A DNA stretch of 64,000 nt, taken from assembly GCF_051622035.1 (NCBI RefSeq), contig NC_135365.1, positions 17,092,001 to 17,156,000 of the forward strand, written 5' to 3'. The stretch's first letter is position 1, and every line of letters begins with the position of its first letter. This stretch comes from Arctopsyche grandis. Its lineage: Eukaryota; Arthropoda; Insecta; Trichoptera; Hydropsychidae. Below, piece after piece: positions 43,929 through 54,522 of this stretch. The notes beneath the pieces were generated by a model, which saw only the letters and a list, made by a program, of their open reading frames with translations, had not been told where the DNA came from and ran no database searches. The position numbers and the translations under genes are program-made.

Positions 43929-44720
43929 CTAGTGGTTTTACCCGGATACGCTCGGTATTTATTATATAAACCGATTAAACATGGTTAATTACATAGTATA
44001 AATTCATTTGTATTTTATTTTATTAAATTTATCGAATGAAAGAATCGAAAAAAAATAAAATTTCAATGACAGCCAATCATAAATGAATGGTTTTTTTTTA
44101 TATATAAGTGAACCGGAACTGAAAAAATAATCCCGATCTGGAACTGAAACAAGAATCCGGATCCAGAACTGAAAAAGGATTCCAGATCCGGAACTGAAAT
44201 AGTAATTAGGATCCGGAACTGAAACAGTAATCGGGATCCGAAACTGAAACAAATCGGACTGCGGAACAGTTATGGGAATCCGGAACTGAAGCAGTTATGG
44301 GGATCCGGAACTGAAACAGTTATCGGGATCCGGAACTGAAACAGTTATCGGGATCCGGAACTGAAACAGTTATCGGGATCCGGAACTGAAAAAGTTATCG
44401 GGATCCGAAACTGAAACAGTAATTGAGATCCGAAACTGAAACAGTAATTGAGATCCGGAACTGAAACAAATCGGGATCTGGAACTGAAGCAGTTATGGGA
44501 ATCCGGAACTGAAACAGTAATCGGGATCAGGAACTGAAAAAGGCATCCGGATCCGGAAATGATAAGAGAATCCGGAAACAGAACTAAAAAAGTAATCCAG
44601 AAACAGAATCGAAATCGTCATACAAACTTTGATTTGTTTTCGATGTTACCAACCAATATTACATACATACTTACAAAGTCTCTTTCGAAATTATATATTA
44701 GATATATGTATGTACATATA
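43929..44720 (-). mobile_element. Helitron-like element with 25-bp minisatellite
   Basis: On the minus strand it begins around GAAAGAGACTTTGTAAG and GGTAACATCGAAAACAAATC, runs through a 25-bp minisatellite (44105-44600), then TTTATACTATGTAATTAACC and TTTAATCGGTTTATATAATA, and ends AATACCGAGCG..CCGGGTAAAACCACTAG|T. The 3' foldable GC-rich motif plus CTAG end is Helitron-like, and non-autonomous insect Helitrons (DINE-1 type) often hold a central minisatellite. No coding capacity. Confidence 0.65.
44105..44600. repeat. 25-bp minisatellite, about 19-20 copies
   Basis: The unit is GGATCCGGAACTGAAACAGT plus TATCG or AATCG. The central copies (about 44300-44420) are nearly identical and the outer ones diverged, as expected for unequal crossing-over. 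Related single units occur at 61590-61650 beside another Helitron-type end. Confidence 0.9.
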
Positions 44721-46139
44721 TTAATGAGGTTGAAAAAAATTATAAGCAAGTATAAAATCAATCAGAAAATAATAATTAAACCAGGTATTTTTAATTACGA
44801 TCCTTGATTACACGTCCTGATCATAAGAAAGTTCAAAATTTACCTTATTACGTGTAAAATCAAATGAAACATATTTGGGTTTGTACATGTATATTAAATG
44901 TCAGGTACATGGGAAATTATTAGTGAGCACTTTTGTGATATATAGGTATATAATATACGTAAAGGTCCGGAACTGTCGTAAATCATACTAATAAAATCAA
45001 TCCAATCCGTCTCGCAATAACGACGTCATAAGGGCGCGCGCATATGTCGTAAAATCTCAATTTGCATACGTCATAAAAGACTCAGTTTTACAGGCCCTCT
45101 CTTTGCCGCTACGTTTTCCAAGTCCTCCCCATCCTCTGTGGGCCGGGAAAAGTCTTCCTTTTTTTCAGTTTTAATAGTCTCTCGGATCCATAAACCTGCC
45201 ACGAGACCTATGAAATATTGCAACCTCGAACGATCTTCCTACACCGCGAAAAATAATATTTATAACGGTGGTGTGCGCGTGCTAAACACTTTATGACGTC
45301 GCCGAATCGATATATTTATGATTTCAGCATTTTCGTGCGAAATAAATTATAATTTTTGATACAAATGTTTACACGCGCCGTCCTTGATAAATTGGCCGCT
45401 TGGGCATATAAACTATGCGGGTCTAGGACAGGCTATATTCAATATTTTTATATGTGATTTTGTAATAATAAATTGAAAACTATCAAGCTTGTACTTCGGT
45501 TTTAGGTTTTGTGTATCTGTGGAATGGAGATCTTGAAATTTTATTTATTGCACAAAGTACAAGTGTGCGGGGGGTTGCAGCAATATTTCTGAGGAAAATA
45601 CTTCACCCCGATCGTCGAATATGTTTTATTTTCGTCGAACGAAATATGAAACGGAATTGGAAGAGTTTTCTTCGGGTTACAAGTTAAGTTTTCCAGGCCG
45701 CGGGCATAAGTTGCCGTTCGAAAACTCGAAAAACTTTTGCGCACAGTGCATAAATTCACCACACAATGAACTGTGATTGGAGTATTTCTTCTCGATCTTT
45801 CCGATTCCTTTTTAGTTTTCTGTTCTTTATGCGCTCTTTTATAGTTCGTTTTATAAACATACGTATACCGTAAAATATCATTTCCGATTGACCGCATCGA
45901 ATTTCTGAGATTTGTTTAACCAACATTTTACCCGTTCAAATGTATTGGTTCAATTCGAGACACATATTTTCCACTTCAAAATCTTTCCTTTATCTACAAA
46001 TTTTATATACGAAAAATCGATAGATAAAGTATTGTGTTCATGAGAAATTGCAACGTTAAAATTGTGACTGATATTTATCACTGTTTACATATATTTTTTG
46101 ATACATTTCAGAAAATTCGATTTTATTTAATTCAAATAC
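44721..46139. other. Gene-free DNA with two G+C-richer islands
   Basis: 45020-45300 and 45540-45740 are G+C-richer and not repeated in the window. A 118-codon minus frame at 45541-45897 has no recognised domain. There is no other feature. Confidence 0.4.
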
Positions 46140-46143
46140 TTAA

Positions 46144-46612
46144 GAGGGCTGTAGACCCGAAACCTTAATTTTGTTGCCGTTCCTTTCTTCGATATACATA
46201 TATATATATTGAGTGAATGCGACAGTTGTGCTTCGACCAGATAATATTTTCGACCAGATAAGAGTTTCGTATTCTCCAGTTTTCTCCTACGAAACTGGAC
46301 CAATTTAAAAAAAAAATTCATCATCGGTATGAAAAAAATATTTTTTATGTTTGAGTGCTCCTATTTTTTTTTTAATAAACCGTTAAATAAGCACGCTGGA
46401 CTCTTTTCGTGGGTGTAAAAAAGAGGCGATTTTATAGATGTTTGGTGGCTTCTAGCTCCTATAAAAAATAACTAATCAAAAAAATAAAACCACAGAAACA
46501 TGCCTATGGTAGATATCCATAGCATATTAAAAAATAATTTCTCTAGTGCCATAATTGAGGAAGGGAGAAGTGTAATACGTTCGTATGGACAAGGGGCTGG
46601 TATCCAGCCCTC
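46144..46612. mobile_element. piggyBac-like MITE, 469 bp
   Basis: TTAA lies directly outside both ends (46140-46143 and 46613-46616). The ends are GAGGGCTGTAGACC and, inverted, GAGGGCTGGATACC, 12 of 14 identical. TTAA targeting is the hallmark of piggyBac elements. There is no transposase. Confidence 0.65.
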
Positions 46613-46616
46613 TTAA

Positions 46617-47109
46617 CATACCAAATAATCCAAACATACCAATACTTTCTACTTTTCAAAACCCAAATGCTAATGGCTATGTAAACATTTTTATTATATC
46701 AATGTACGTAGTAACAATAGATGAAGTAATCATGCGAAAATTTTGATCATCTAGCCCTGATCATGTTTTTCTAATTTATAAAAAAATATAGGGAATATTC
46801 GAATACCGTTAATCCCATTAAAATTTAACAAAGTATCAGTATCTAAATGGTTTATCGTAACGTTCTAACGTTTTGGTCCTTAGAATAGGTTAAGATAGAT
46901 TAGGTTAAGTAAGGGTTGGCCCTATTCATTTAAGATTGGGTTTTTAGGGTAAAATTTATAGATTTAAACGTTTTAAATTCATTGTTTGATAAATTTTCAC
47001 TGATAAAATTGGTGAAAATATATTTTTACTAATGAAAGTATATTTTCACTTGAAATATACTTTTACTGTAACATATATGTATATAAGAACCAGCCGCAAA
47101 TACAACACA
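46617..47109. other. A+T-rich gene-free DNA
   Basis: No gene. Local repetition of TTTTCACT / AAAATATA words at 46985-47065. Confidence 0.5.
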
Positions 47110-47382
47110 TCCTTGCGAGGCCCAGATGGAAGAGAGAAGATTGAAATTTCACTCTTATGTCACATTCAATTATGAAAATTTAGATGAGCGCAGGCCACCA
47201 GACACATAGGTTAAAATATTATAAACCAACACACTGAGGTGAAAAATATCACATTCCATCACAACAGCAACGATTTAATTAGGAAGTCAGCCCTTGGAAT
47301 ATGTAGGTGCCATCCAATAAAGCACTGTGCGGGTAGTAGGCACAACCATCAAATGATGATGTCTACCACGCACTTAATTGAC
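47110..47382 (-). mobile_element. LINE family A fragment, copy 2
   Basis: The minus strand matches 3330-3605: GTGCGTGGTAGACATCATCATTT, GCCTACTACCCGCACAGTGC, AAATCGTTGCTG, GAATGTGATATTTTTCACC, GCGCTCATC and CTCTTCCATCTGGGCCTCGC. Small indels break the reading frame. Neither the T-rich UTR nor the hairpin is present. Confidence 0.8.
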
Positions 47383-47507
47383 AGAGTCTTTGAATTTTTG
47401 AAAATGGTATTTGTTTACTTAGTTACCATATCAAATAATCAACAATATTTACAGATATTATGTACTAGTGTTTTTACCCGGCTTCACTCGGCATTTGTAA
47501 TATAAAC

Positions 47508-47757
47508 AGCTTGGACAATCTTCAAGTTGTTCTGGCCACTCCCCACTATTATATATTATATGTATGTATTAATAGAGGGCTATCGGCAGTGTATCATTAT
47601 CGCTTAGTACAGCAGTGTCCATTTAACACTAGCTTGATGATGTGCCAATCACCACACACTACCGGCAGTCCCTCTTCATATTGGATTTAATAAAAAGGAA
47701 CGTACAATCAAAGAAAAGGAATTATCATTATTAACAACCACCACTCTCACATTTCTC
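47508..47757. other. About 250-bp insertion inside the Helitron-like copy
   Basis: Relative to 43960-43985 and the inverse of 31405-31430, this copy has about 250 extra bases between ATATAAACAGCTT and AAACATGGCGAATC. The insert has AAGTTGTTCTGG near its start and CCACAACTT at its end, a possible 8-base inverse. It has no other match in the window. Confidence 0.5.
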
Positions 47758-47878
47758 CACAACTTAAACATGGCGAATCTTATAGTAAATATTCATTTGT
47801 ATATTTATTCAATTTATTTGAATCGAAAAAAAATTATATCGAAGCAAAATCATATCGAATCGTGTCACATAGCTATAT

Positions 47879-48145
47879 ATGTATGCAGATGATACTGCTT
47901 GCTTCACAAGTAGCAAGAAACCAGACACTATTCTTAAAAATCTTGAATTTGCAATTAAAACAATAACTGAACACTTCACTAAGTGGAAAATTCAAATTAA
48001 TCAAACCAAAACAGACGCCATATTCTTTCGTGTTAGAAAGCATAAGCCTAGTTCAGATCTGAAAATCCCCTCTGGAGAAAGTCTGAAATGGCATTTAGTA
48101 ATAAAATATTTAGTAGTAACGTTCGAGATGTGCACCTCACATTGA
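47879..48145 (+). pseudogene. Jockey LINE RT: catalytic YADD segment
   Basis: The frame starts MYADDTACFTSS (YADD, catalytic aspartates of motif C), then LEFAIKTITEHFTKWKIQIN (motif D region) and QTKTDAIFFRVRKH, SLKWHLVIKYLVVTF (motif E region). The order and wording match Jockey-clade RT. A frameshift after KYLVVTF ends homology in this frame. The upstream fingers and endonuclease are missing by 5' truncation. Confidence 0.85.
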
Positions 48146-48377
48146 AGGAGCGAAATGCAAGGCGATGCGGGGTATATCCTCAATATATCCAATATTTAAT
48201 CGCCATAGTTCTTTATCAACTCAAAATAAAATATAATTATATCGCGCGCTCATATTACCATTATTAACCTATGCTTCACCTGAATGGAATAACGCCTCGA
48301 ATACTAACCTTTCCAAGCTCCAAGTAATACAAAATAAATCCCTAAAAATAATTTATAATACACCCATATATACTAAC

Positions 48378-48566
48378 TTGCAAAAACTGCATGCCATATA
48401 TAATATTCCGTTTGTTACAGACATTACTAACAAACTAACCAGTAGATTTTATGACAGAATCACTAATAACCATACTAACACACTTGTGAAGAGTCTCGGT
48501 GATTACAACAAAATGTCTATACCCTTCAGGTATAAACACAGATTACCTAAACACAATCTGCTTTAG
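48378..48566 (+). pseudogene. Jockey LINE C-terminus
   Basis: MQKLHAIYNIPFVTDITNKL, TSRFYDRITNNHTNTLVKSL and PFRYKHRLPKHNLL then stop. This is the C-terminal segment after the RT (upstream in another frame: TYASPEWNN, SKLQVIQNKSLKI). The same peptide with few changes is encoded at 61036-61224 on the minus strand. Confidence 0.8.
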
Positions 48567-49025
48567 ATCATTGACTTTAAAGAGTCTTTAATTAATATTA
48601 TGTATTAGATGTATTCTGACATTACTAACAAACTAACCAGTAGATTCTATGACAGAATCACTAATAACCATACTAACACACTTGTGAAGAGTCTCGGAGA
48701 TTACAACAAAATAATAAGTAATAATAAGTAAATAAGTTTTTGAGCTCTTATGCTGTAGATTAACATTAGAATAATATAATACTATGATTACTAACCAAAT
48801 TAAATTAAATTGTAAAATAGAAAATGATCAGTAGATCAGTAGCTATTAAAATAGATATAAGATGTATTGTGAACATAATTTCGTAATAATAAAAAGCATT
48901 TAAAAATTAAAAATCAAAATCAAACTTTGATTTGTTTTCGATGTTACCAATGAACCTTACAGACTTATGTACATTGTTACAAAGTCTCTTTGAAATTATA
49001 TATTAGATATGTATGTAGATGAAAG

Positions 49026-50269
49026 TGAGTCGTTTGAAACACCATGTAATTTAAAAATGATTTATGAAATGTATTTAAATTATATTGTGATTGAAGCCTA
49101 TGAATATTTGAATGAAACAAAACCTCGAATTATCTTCCGTGAGTTGCTTATAAAGTAGACAACTGGATGAACTTTCATTGTGGAACGGATAATAGCGTTG
49201 GCGGGAAAATCTCACAACCGCCTATCCGGGGGGGAGTGTTGAGCCGCTCGTTTTCGAAATTATAGGTTTTTCTGAATTTATTAAGGTGAAGTGAGCCGGC
49301 ATTGTTGGTTGGCGTCGGGGGTTTCGCCATAATTTCCGCTGCGTCGAATCCTTTTTTCCCCGGGCACAATTACCGGCTTTTCCGCGGGATTTCCCCGCGC
49401 GCCGCGCGCTAAACTTTCGACTTACTTATCTCCCGCGATGAGAAAGAGAGAGTCGTGGGGAGGGTTAAATTGCTCAGAAGTAACTTTTGCTTTAGAAGAG
49501 ACTCGTTCAGCATCTCTTTGACGTCGTTTATCTTCGCTCGCTCAATCTTGATGCGGTTTACATTTGAATACGATTTGTTCGGCGCGGTGAACTTTAAAAG
49601 GCGCGCCCGCCAGTCACACACGTACTATCCGCGAAATATGCGAATATCCCAAAGCGCATATTTCAACGTTCTTTTCTGTCGATGAAAATAATTTTTTGCA
49701 CACTCTCTTTAACCTTCTGGCGAAATCGTTCGACCCTATTTAACACGATCCGATTATGTACATATGTACATACATACATATCTACATATATACCGATATA
49801 TAAACGGAGTTCGCACAAAGAGTAAATAAACCATCATATATGTACATATGTACATACATTCAAACGTTTATATTTGTACATAAATAATAATAATAATAAT
49901 AATAATTGTGTTCGAAATGTGGTGCTGAAGACAGATGCTGCTTGCGTCGGTGCGCTCCGTTTTAACAACTTGCAATATTTCGAGACTCCTTTTCTCAACT
50001 TTTCGTCTGCTTAAACAGAAGTTTGTATACTTTTTTTGCTTTTTAATATTTTGAATACATGTAAATATGTTATGTCTTTAAAATACGAGACATTTTGTGA
50101 TCATTCATAGAATTTTAAGCTATTAACACACATTTAAAATATAAAAAAAAAACGGTTTAAAACTCAATTCTTGCTATATCTTTTGATAGTTAATGTATAT
50201 CTCGTAAAATTAATATTTCACTATGTAAAAGATTTTCGTATATGTGTGTTGTATACAAACTCGACATTG
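49026..50269. other. Gene-free DNA with G+C-rich island 49170-49690
   Basis: The island has balanced to high G+C (CCCCGCGCGCCGCGCGC at 49393), dense short open frames on both strands and no recognised domain. An (AAT)n run lies at 49886-49907 with TACATATG repeats around it. Confidence 0.4.
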
Positions 50270-50330
50270 AGTTGACAGTTTATCTGATTTCATTGTTGAA
50301 ACGGTTCCTAGCAAATTATTCATCTACCCG
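50270..50330 (+). mobile_element. SINE core fragment
   Basis: GTTTATCTGATTTCATTGTTGAAACGGTTCC is the conserved core of the SINE family. No head or tail is recognisable. Confidence 0.6.
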
Positions 50331-51884
50331 TAATTTTTCACCATTATTTCATATTTATATACATTATATCAAAAGAAGCGCCATGTATTTTTTTTAAAAG
50401 ATTTGTTTGAGAGAACTTTTCTATGCGAGACTCCTATAGGATTTCTTCCGATTATTGAGATTGGCAGAGGCAATCATAATGGCTAATACTCTATTGATAT
50501 AACAGCTATCTACAAGTGACGTGCATTGAAAATTTCTATGTTTCTATCGTTTATGTTGTTTGTGACATCATACAACATCTGTTTGTATCCTGCTCGGGCA
50601 CATGTAATTAAAGTTGTGCGATAGAAACAAAAAAATATCTACCGCACGCCACCGGACTATATACATATATACATTGTGTAGGTATGCATAATAGAATGGT
50701 AAAGGGAATAATCATATGGTAAAGGGAAATAATCTAATGTAATGTAATACATATGTACATATGTATATAGAAGAAACCAAAATTTAGTGTTTTGAAGATC
50801 TTCGTAAACTACGTATTACATGTAGCTATGTATTAGAGATATTTAAATGTAATCAAATATTGCCGCAGTCCAATAAATAAAATGTTCAGGAATGGGTACG
50901 TGGAAATGGAAAACGTTCATCGTACACGAGAAATCGCAAAAGCCGGCAATGCTGAATTTATTATCCACTTTGAACAGATCGTTGTGGGATTATATCAATT
51001 TAATATGCGGTCCGTATAACACAGTAAATAAGCCGAGTTTAAAATGTTCAAATTTCGACGTGCGCGAAATGAAAATGTGATATTTAAGAACCGTTTATAT
51101 TACCTATGTACATACATATATTAAAATATGTATAGGTATACAAAATAAACGTTTCGATAGTTTATACGGTAAAATGTTTACTGCCGTAATCGTTCCACAG
51201 TACATAATTATAATCGTGTCAAAATATAAATAGTATAATAATTCAAACGATGAAATGTCACGCTTTATTATTATATTTCAGAAAATCACCCCATTTTTTT
51301 TGCTGGAATTGGGTAAAATTTCCAATTTAAATAAAACATTGGAAAGTTTGTTTTTGACACTCAATTTCAGGTGATTGATGTTTATTTTATGTGAGTGAAA
51401 ATCTAAGTGGTACATTTTTCAGTTTTGATATATTGTTTAAGAAATAAAATATAACGACAGTTTCTCAACCCATTTATTATCTTCAAAGACGAATATATGT
51501 ATGTACATACATACATATGATATATGCATGTATTGTGTAAAAATAAATTGATCTAATAAAGTGAAAATTCCAGTTTAAGGCCAATGATTTTTTTTAAATA
51601 TTAAAGCTATCTTAATTGATTATATAATTCATACTCTGTTTATTTGGAAATATTTGGGATCCTTGGTTTTTTCGTTTTCAAAAACTTTAACTCGTCTAAA
51701 AATGTCTCGAAACCAAGGACTACCACAGCTAAGCTTTTCCTATCACATGTAGGTACATAAAATAGTCATACGATTCAAGAAAACAATATAAACTTTGATC
51801 CCTATGATTTAATATGTGTTGTTGAATATTTTTAAAAGATTTTTATTAGCTTCTTATTACATTTTTATTTATATGCATTCTGTT
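50331..51884. other. A+T-rich gene-free DNA
   Basis: No gene or transposon recognised. TACATATGTA microsatellites near 50748, 51108 and 51500. Confidence 0.5.
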
Positions 51885-52150
51885 CGTTCAGTGAGATTCC
51901 TACCAAAAATTGTGATATGATTTTGAACCACTTCCACTCTTCAGGTTACTTTGAGACGGGTTTTAGTCAGCATTGAAGCAAGTTAATATCTCTGACATGA
52001 AGTGAGACAAGTTTAATCATTAAGAAATTTTGTGTCAGATCGGAGCGATGCCGGAAAGCTATTCATACGCCTTTTTCTACCACCCATATGCAACTCATTA
52101 AAACAGTGGTAAAGCTACTTTTTTCACTCTCATTTACTCTCAAATAAACT
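51885..52150. repeat. Dispersed repeat Q, module P2
   Basis: Collinear with 13745-13990: TTGTGATATGATTTTGAACC, CACTTCCACTCTTCAGG, AGATCGGAGCGATG and ACCACCCATATGCAACTCA. An extra AGACGGGTTTTAGTCAGCATTG segment sits inside. Confidence 0.65.
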
Positions 52151-52225
52151 TAAAATTGAAACCTTTTATAATATCTCGTATTCCTTTTTTAATTTACTAA
52201 TAGATTCAATACATTTTTATACTAT

Positions 52226-52609
52226 TGTTGCGTAGGGGTGGGTGGAGGATCCAAGTAAAAGGCCAACAGTCGTTTCACAGCATTTATTGATGATTCAGGA
52301 GATACACGCAGTGTCACTGCTAAGTCCAGAATGAATTATATCGCCTACGTACCGCCTTATAAAGGGTAGTTCTCTCAAGACACCTAATCTGTTTACCTGT
52401 TGTATAGTCACGTATTCGGATATGTATTTCCAAGCCATTGGGTCTTCCCGTACCGATTCTGAGAAATAACTAATAAGGGTCATTGTTTAGCCTAAATGCA
52501 CTTAGAGTCCAGATATAATCTTTGGAAGTAAGTGCATGCATTTAGTTAATCCGATAACAGATATCCGTTGGTTTAAGTGCAATTCGCTCAATCCACGGCG
52601 TACGTAACA
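52226..52609 (-). repeat. 3' LTR of the LTR retrotransposon
   Basis: 384 bases, TG..CA bounded. On the minus strand, TTTATAA (about 52353-52359) and AATAAA (complement of 52283-52288) mark promoter and polyadenylation sites. It matches 54523-54906 at all but a few positions by eye (for example GTAGGGG versus GTACGGG, CAAGTA versus CAAGTT). Confidence 0.92.
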
Positions 52610-52622
52610 TTGCCTCCCTCTT
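52610..52622 (-). other. Polypurine tract
   Basis: Minus strand AAGAGGGAGGCAA lies directly upstream of the 3' LTR, the plus-strand priming site of an LTR element. Confidence 0.8.
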
Positions 52623-52659
52623 AGGTCAAATCGTCCCGATTGACCAACAAATCATAACT

Positions 52660-53030
52660 GATAAATCTACAGTAGTTACATTTATCTCCGATATCAGTCA
52701 CAGTTACATTTACAATTACAGCCGTTATCTTTACAGCTACAATGGAAACAATGACATTTAAATTCTACTACCGTTACCTTTACAATTCTAATTCTGTTAC
52801 AGTTAGATTAACGTCACTTTTACAATTGAAACAATTACATTAAACCTTCGTTAAACTTCAATTTACGACACCTTTACAATGTAAACAAAAACATTTAAAA
52901 TTTCGTTACCCTATGATTTACGTCACCTTTACAATGGAAACAATTACATTAAACTTTCGTTACACTTCAATTTACGTCACCTTTACAATGGAAACAGTTA
53001 CATTACATTTTTAATCGCCTAAAATTAGTC
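52660..53030. repeat. Degenerate repeats of about 60-65 bp upstream of the polypurine tract
   Basis: TTTACAATGGAAACAATTACATT and TTTACGTCACC recur several times (52860-53010 most clearly). Non-coding; part of the element's interior. Confidence 0.7.
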
Positions 53031-53132
53031 ATCCGATGTTCTACATTTGGAAATCATTATTTGTTAGCTCTTCGGTCCAAAATTTCTCACGTGTTTGGTC
53101 CATGTTGCTCGTATCACCAAAGTCCAAATTTG

Positions 53133-54042
53133 CTATGGCAGCCCCGTATTCCTGTCATGTGGCCCAGCATCCTGCTGCAGACCAACGTTCAACCCAGAAC
53201 GTGCTCCAAAGCCATGTCCCACAAGAATCGCCACCATCCTCACAAAAGTGACGGTTGACCCTGGAAAATGTGCACCCCTCAGTCTGCCACTCTGTTGGTG
53301 GTGCTTCCTTTCCGTTCCCTTGACCCTGGAAAATGTGCACACCTCAGTCTGCCACTCTGCTGGTTGCGCTTCTTTTCCGTTCCATTGACCTTGATAAATG
53401 TGCACCCAACAGTCTGCCACTCTGTTGAATGTGCTTCTTTTCCGTTCCATTGACCCAACTGAAATCCATTTCTTTCTGATGTATTTTCCCGTTACATCTG
53501 CGAGAATATCTAAACACTGCTGCAACTGTCCATGTATTTTTTCAGGTACTCGTGTTTCCACTAGTTTCCAACTAGATTTTTTTCGATGTTGACGTATATC
53601 AATTGTTCCGCTCTCTCTCGTTGAAGTCGCGATCTGACGTTTCTTCGGTTTCAAATGCCCTCACGTGGTTGATCCAAGTCGCTCGTTTCCCCAACGTCCA
53701 AATTTGTTGCGGTGGCCCCGTCTTCCTCTCATGTGGCCCAGCATCCTGCTGCAGACCAACGTTCCACCCAGAACGTGCTTCCGTTGCCATTCCCTCTGAA
53801 GCGGTGCCTCTATCCTCCCAAAAGTGACTTGATTGACTCCACCGACTGACCAACCAACATTTATCCAATCTGATAAATGTGCCTCTCTGCCATTGCATGG
53901 TTCCGATTGAATTCCATTTCAATCCGTTTACTTTCCGACTCTTCCAATTAGACTCGACTAGTTTCCAATTAGATTTTTTTCCAGTTTGTTGACATCTGCC
54001 GTCAACAAACAGTTGAAGGGAATAGTGGCTTGTAATCGACAT
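53133..54042 (-). pseudogene. Internal open frames of the LTR element, possible gag remnants
   Basis: Two minus frames, 53599-54042 (147 codons) and 53133-53654 (173 codons), share a duplicated module: both contain NVGLQQDAGPHxRxTG, and the DNA around 53095-53220 and 53665-53790 is a direct repeat. In another frame the module reads GHM(R/T)G, a possible zinc-knuckle remnant of gag. The pieces are not a whole Gag. No pol motif is seen. Confidence 0.45.
53255..53449. repeat. Three tandem 65-bp units
   Basis: Units start at 53255, 53320 and 53385 with TTGACC(C/T)TG, each containing CAGTCTGCCACTCTG and CTTTTCCGTTCC. A partial unit starts at 53450. The unit length is not a multiple of three, yet the minus frame 53133-53654 stays open through all copies. 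Confidence 0.9.
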
Positions 54043-54502
54043 CTCTCAGTTGTAGTCGATCTCCGCTCCTCTTCTGACGACGATGCTTTCCCGTGGATCG
54101 TCGTCACCTACAGCCGCTAATTCTTGCTACTTGCGGCGTAAGTAGACTGGCGAACTGCACTCGCCCCGGTCGCCCTTTGGATGACTCTGCAATTGCCGGA
54201 TGCTGCTCCTCGATGTTGCCCTTGACAGCGCCCCAAGTTGTCCTCTCCCGTAACCTTCGTAACCTCCTTCCGTCATCCCGATGAATTCTCGGCGGCCACC
54301 GCCGATAATATCAAAGTCGAGTTGCAGTGATAACTGCAATTCGACAACCGAATATGTGATGACCGATTCTGTGTGTTGCAGTGAAAACTGCATTTTTTTG
54401 TTTCGTGTCTCCATGGCTCGAACTCTCTCCTACAGCTCCCGAAGATGGCTTCGCTGTAGCTTCTCTTCCTTCGCTGGTGACTTTGTTCCACGGCCCATCT
54501 TG

Positions 54503-54522
54503 GATCCCACTTCTGACACCAG
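54503..54522 (-). other. Primer-binding region next to the 5' LTR
   Basis: The minus strand reads CTGGTGTCAGAAGTGGGATC immediately after the LTR end ..CGCAACA. The position, and the wording shared with many insect Gypsy-type elements, mark it as the tRNA primer site; the primer tRNA is not identified. Confidence 0.7.

Larger units (their letters stand above)
47876..48915 (+). mobile_element. Jockey-type LINE, 5'-truncated copy 1
   Basis: It starts within the RT catalytic motif and runs to the 3' UTR (TTTTTGAGCTCTTATGCTG, CAGTAGCTATTAAAATAG, AATAATAAAAAGCATTT) and an A-rich tail. It is 5'-truncated, like copies 22136-22908 and 60785-61428. It lies inside a Helitron-like element. 48617-48712 is a direct duplication of 48420-48515 placed in the 3' UTR, not seen in the other copies. 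Confidence 0.85.
47465..49025 (-). mobile_element. Helitron-like element interrupted by a Jockey LINE
   Basis: The 3' end on the minus strand is GCCGAGTGAAGCCGGGTAAAAACACTAG (complement of 47465-47492). Homology to 43929-44100 continues at 47760-47835 (AAACATGGCGAATC, ATTCATTTGTAT). The inner part resumes after the LINE at 48920-49025 (CTTTGATTTGTTTTCGATGT, ACAAAGTCTCTTTGAAATT). The pieces sit in the same order as in the copy at 43929-44720, without the minisatellite. Confidence 0.65.

Noticed and set aside
44105..44600. Regularly spaced repeats that could suggest a CRISPR array
   Set aside because: Units are directly tandem at 25 bp with no unique spacers and the genome is eukaryotic; it is a minisatellite.
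52295..52483. 62-codon frame duplicated at 54592-54780
   Set aside because: It lies within the LTRs and is duplicated because the LTRs are; not a gene.
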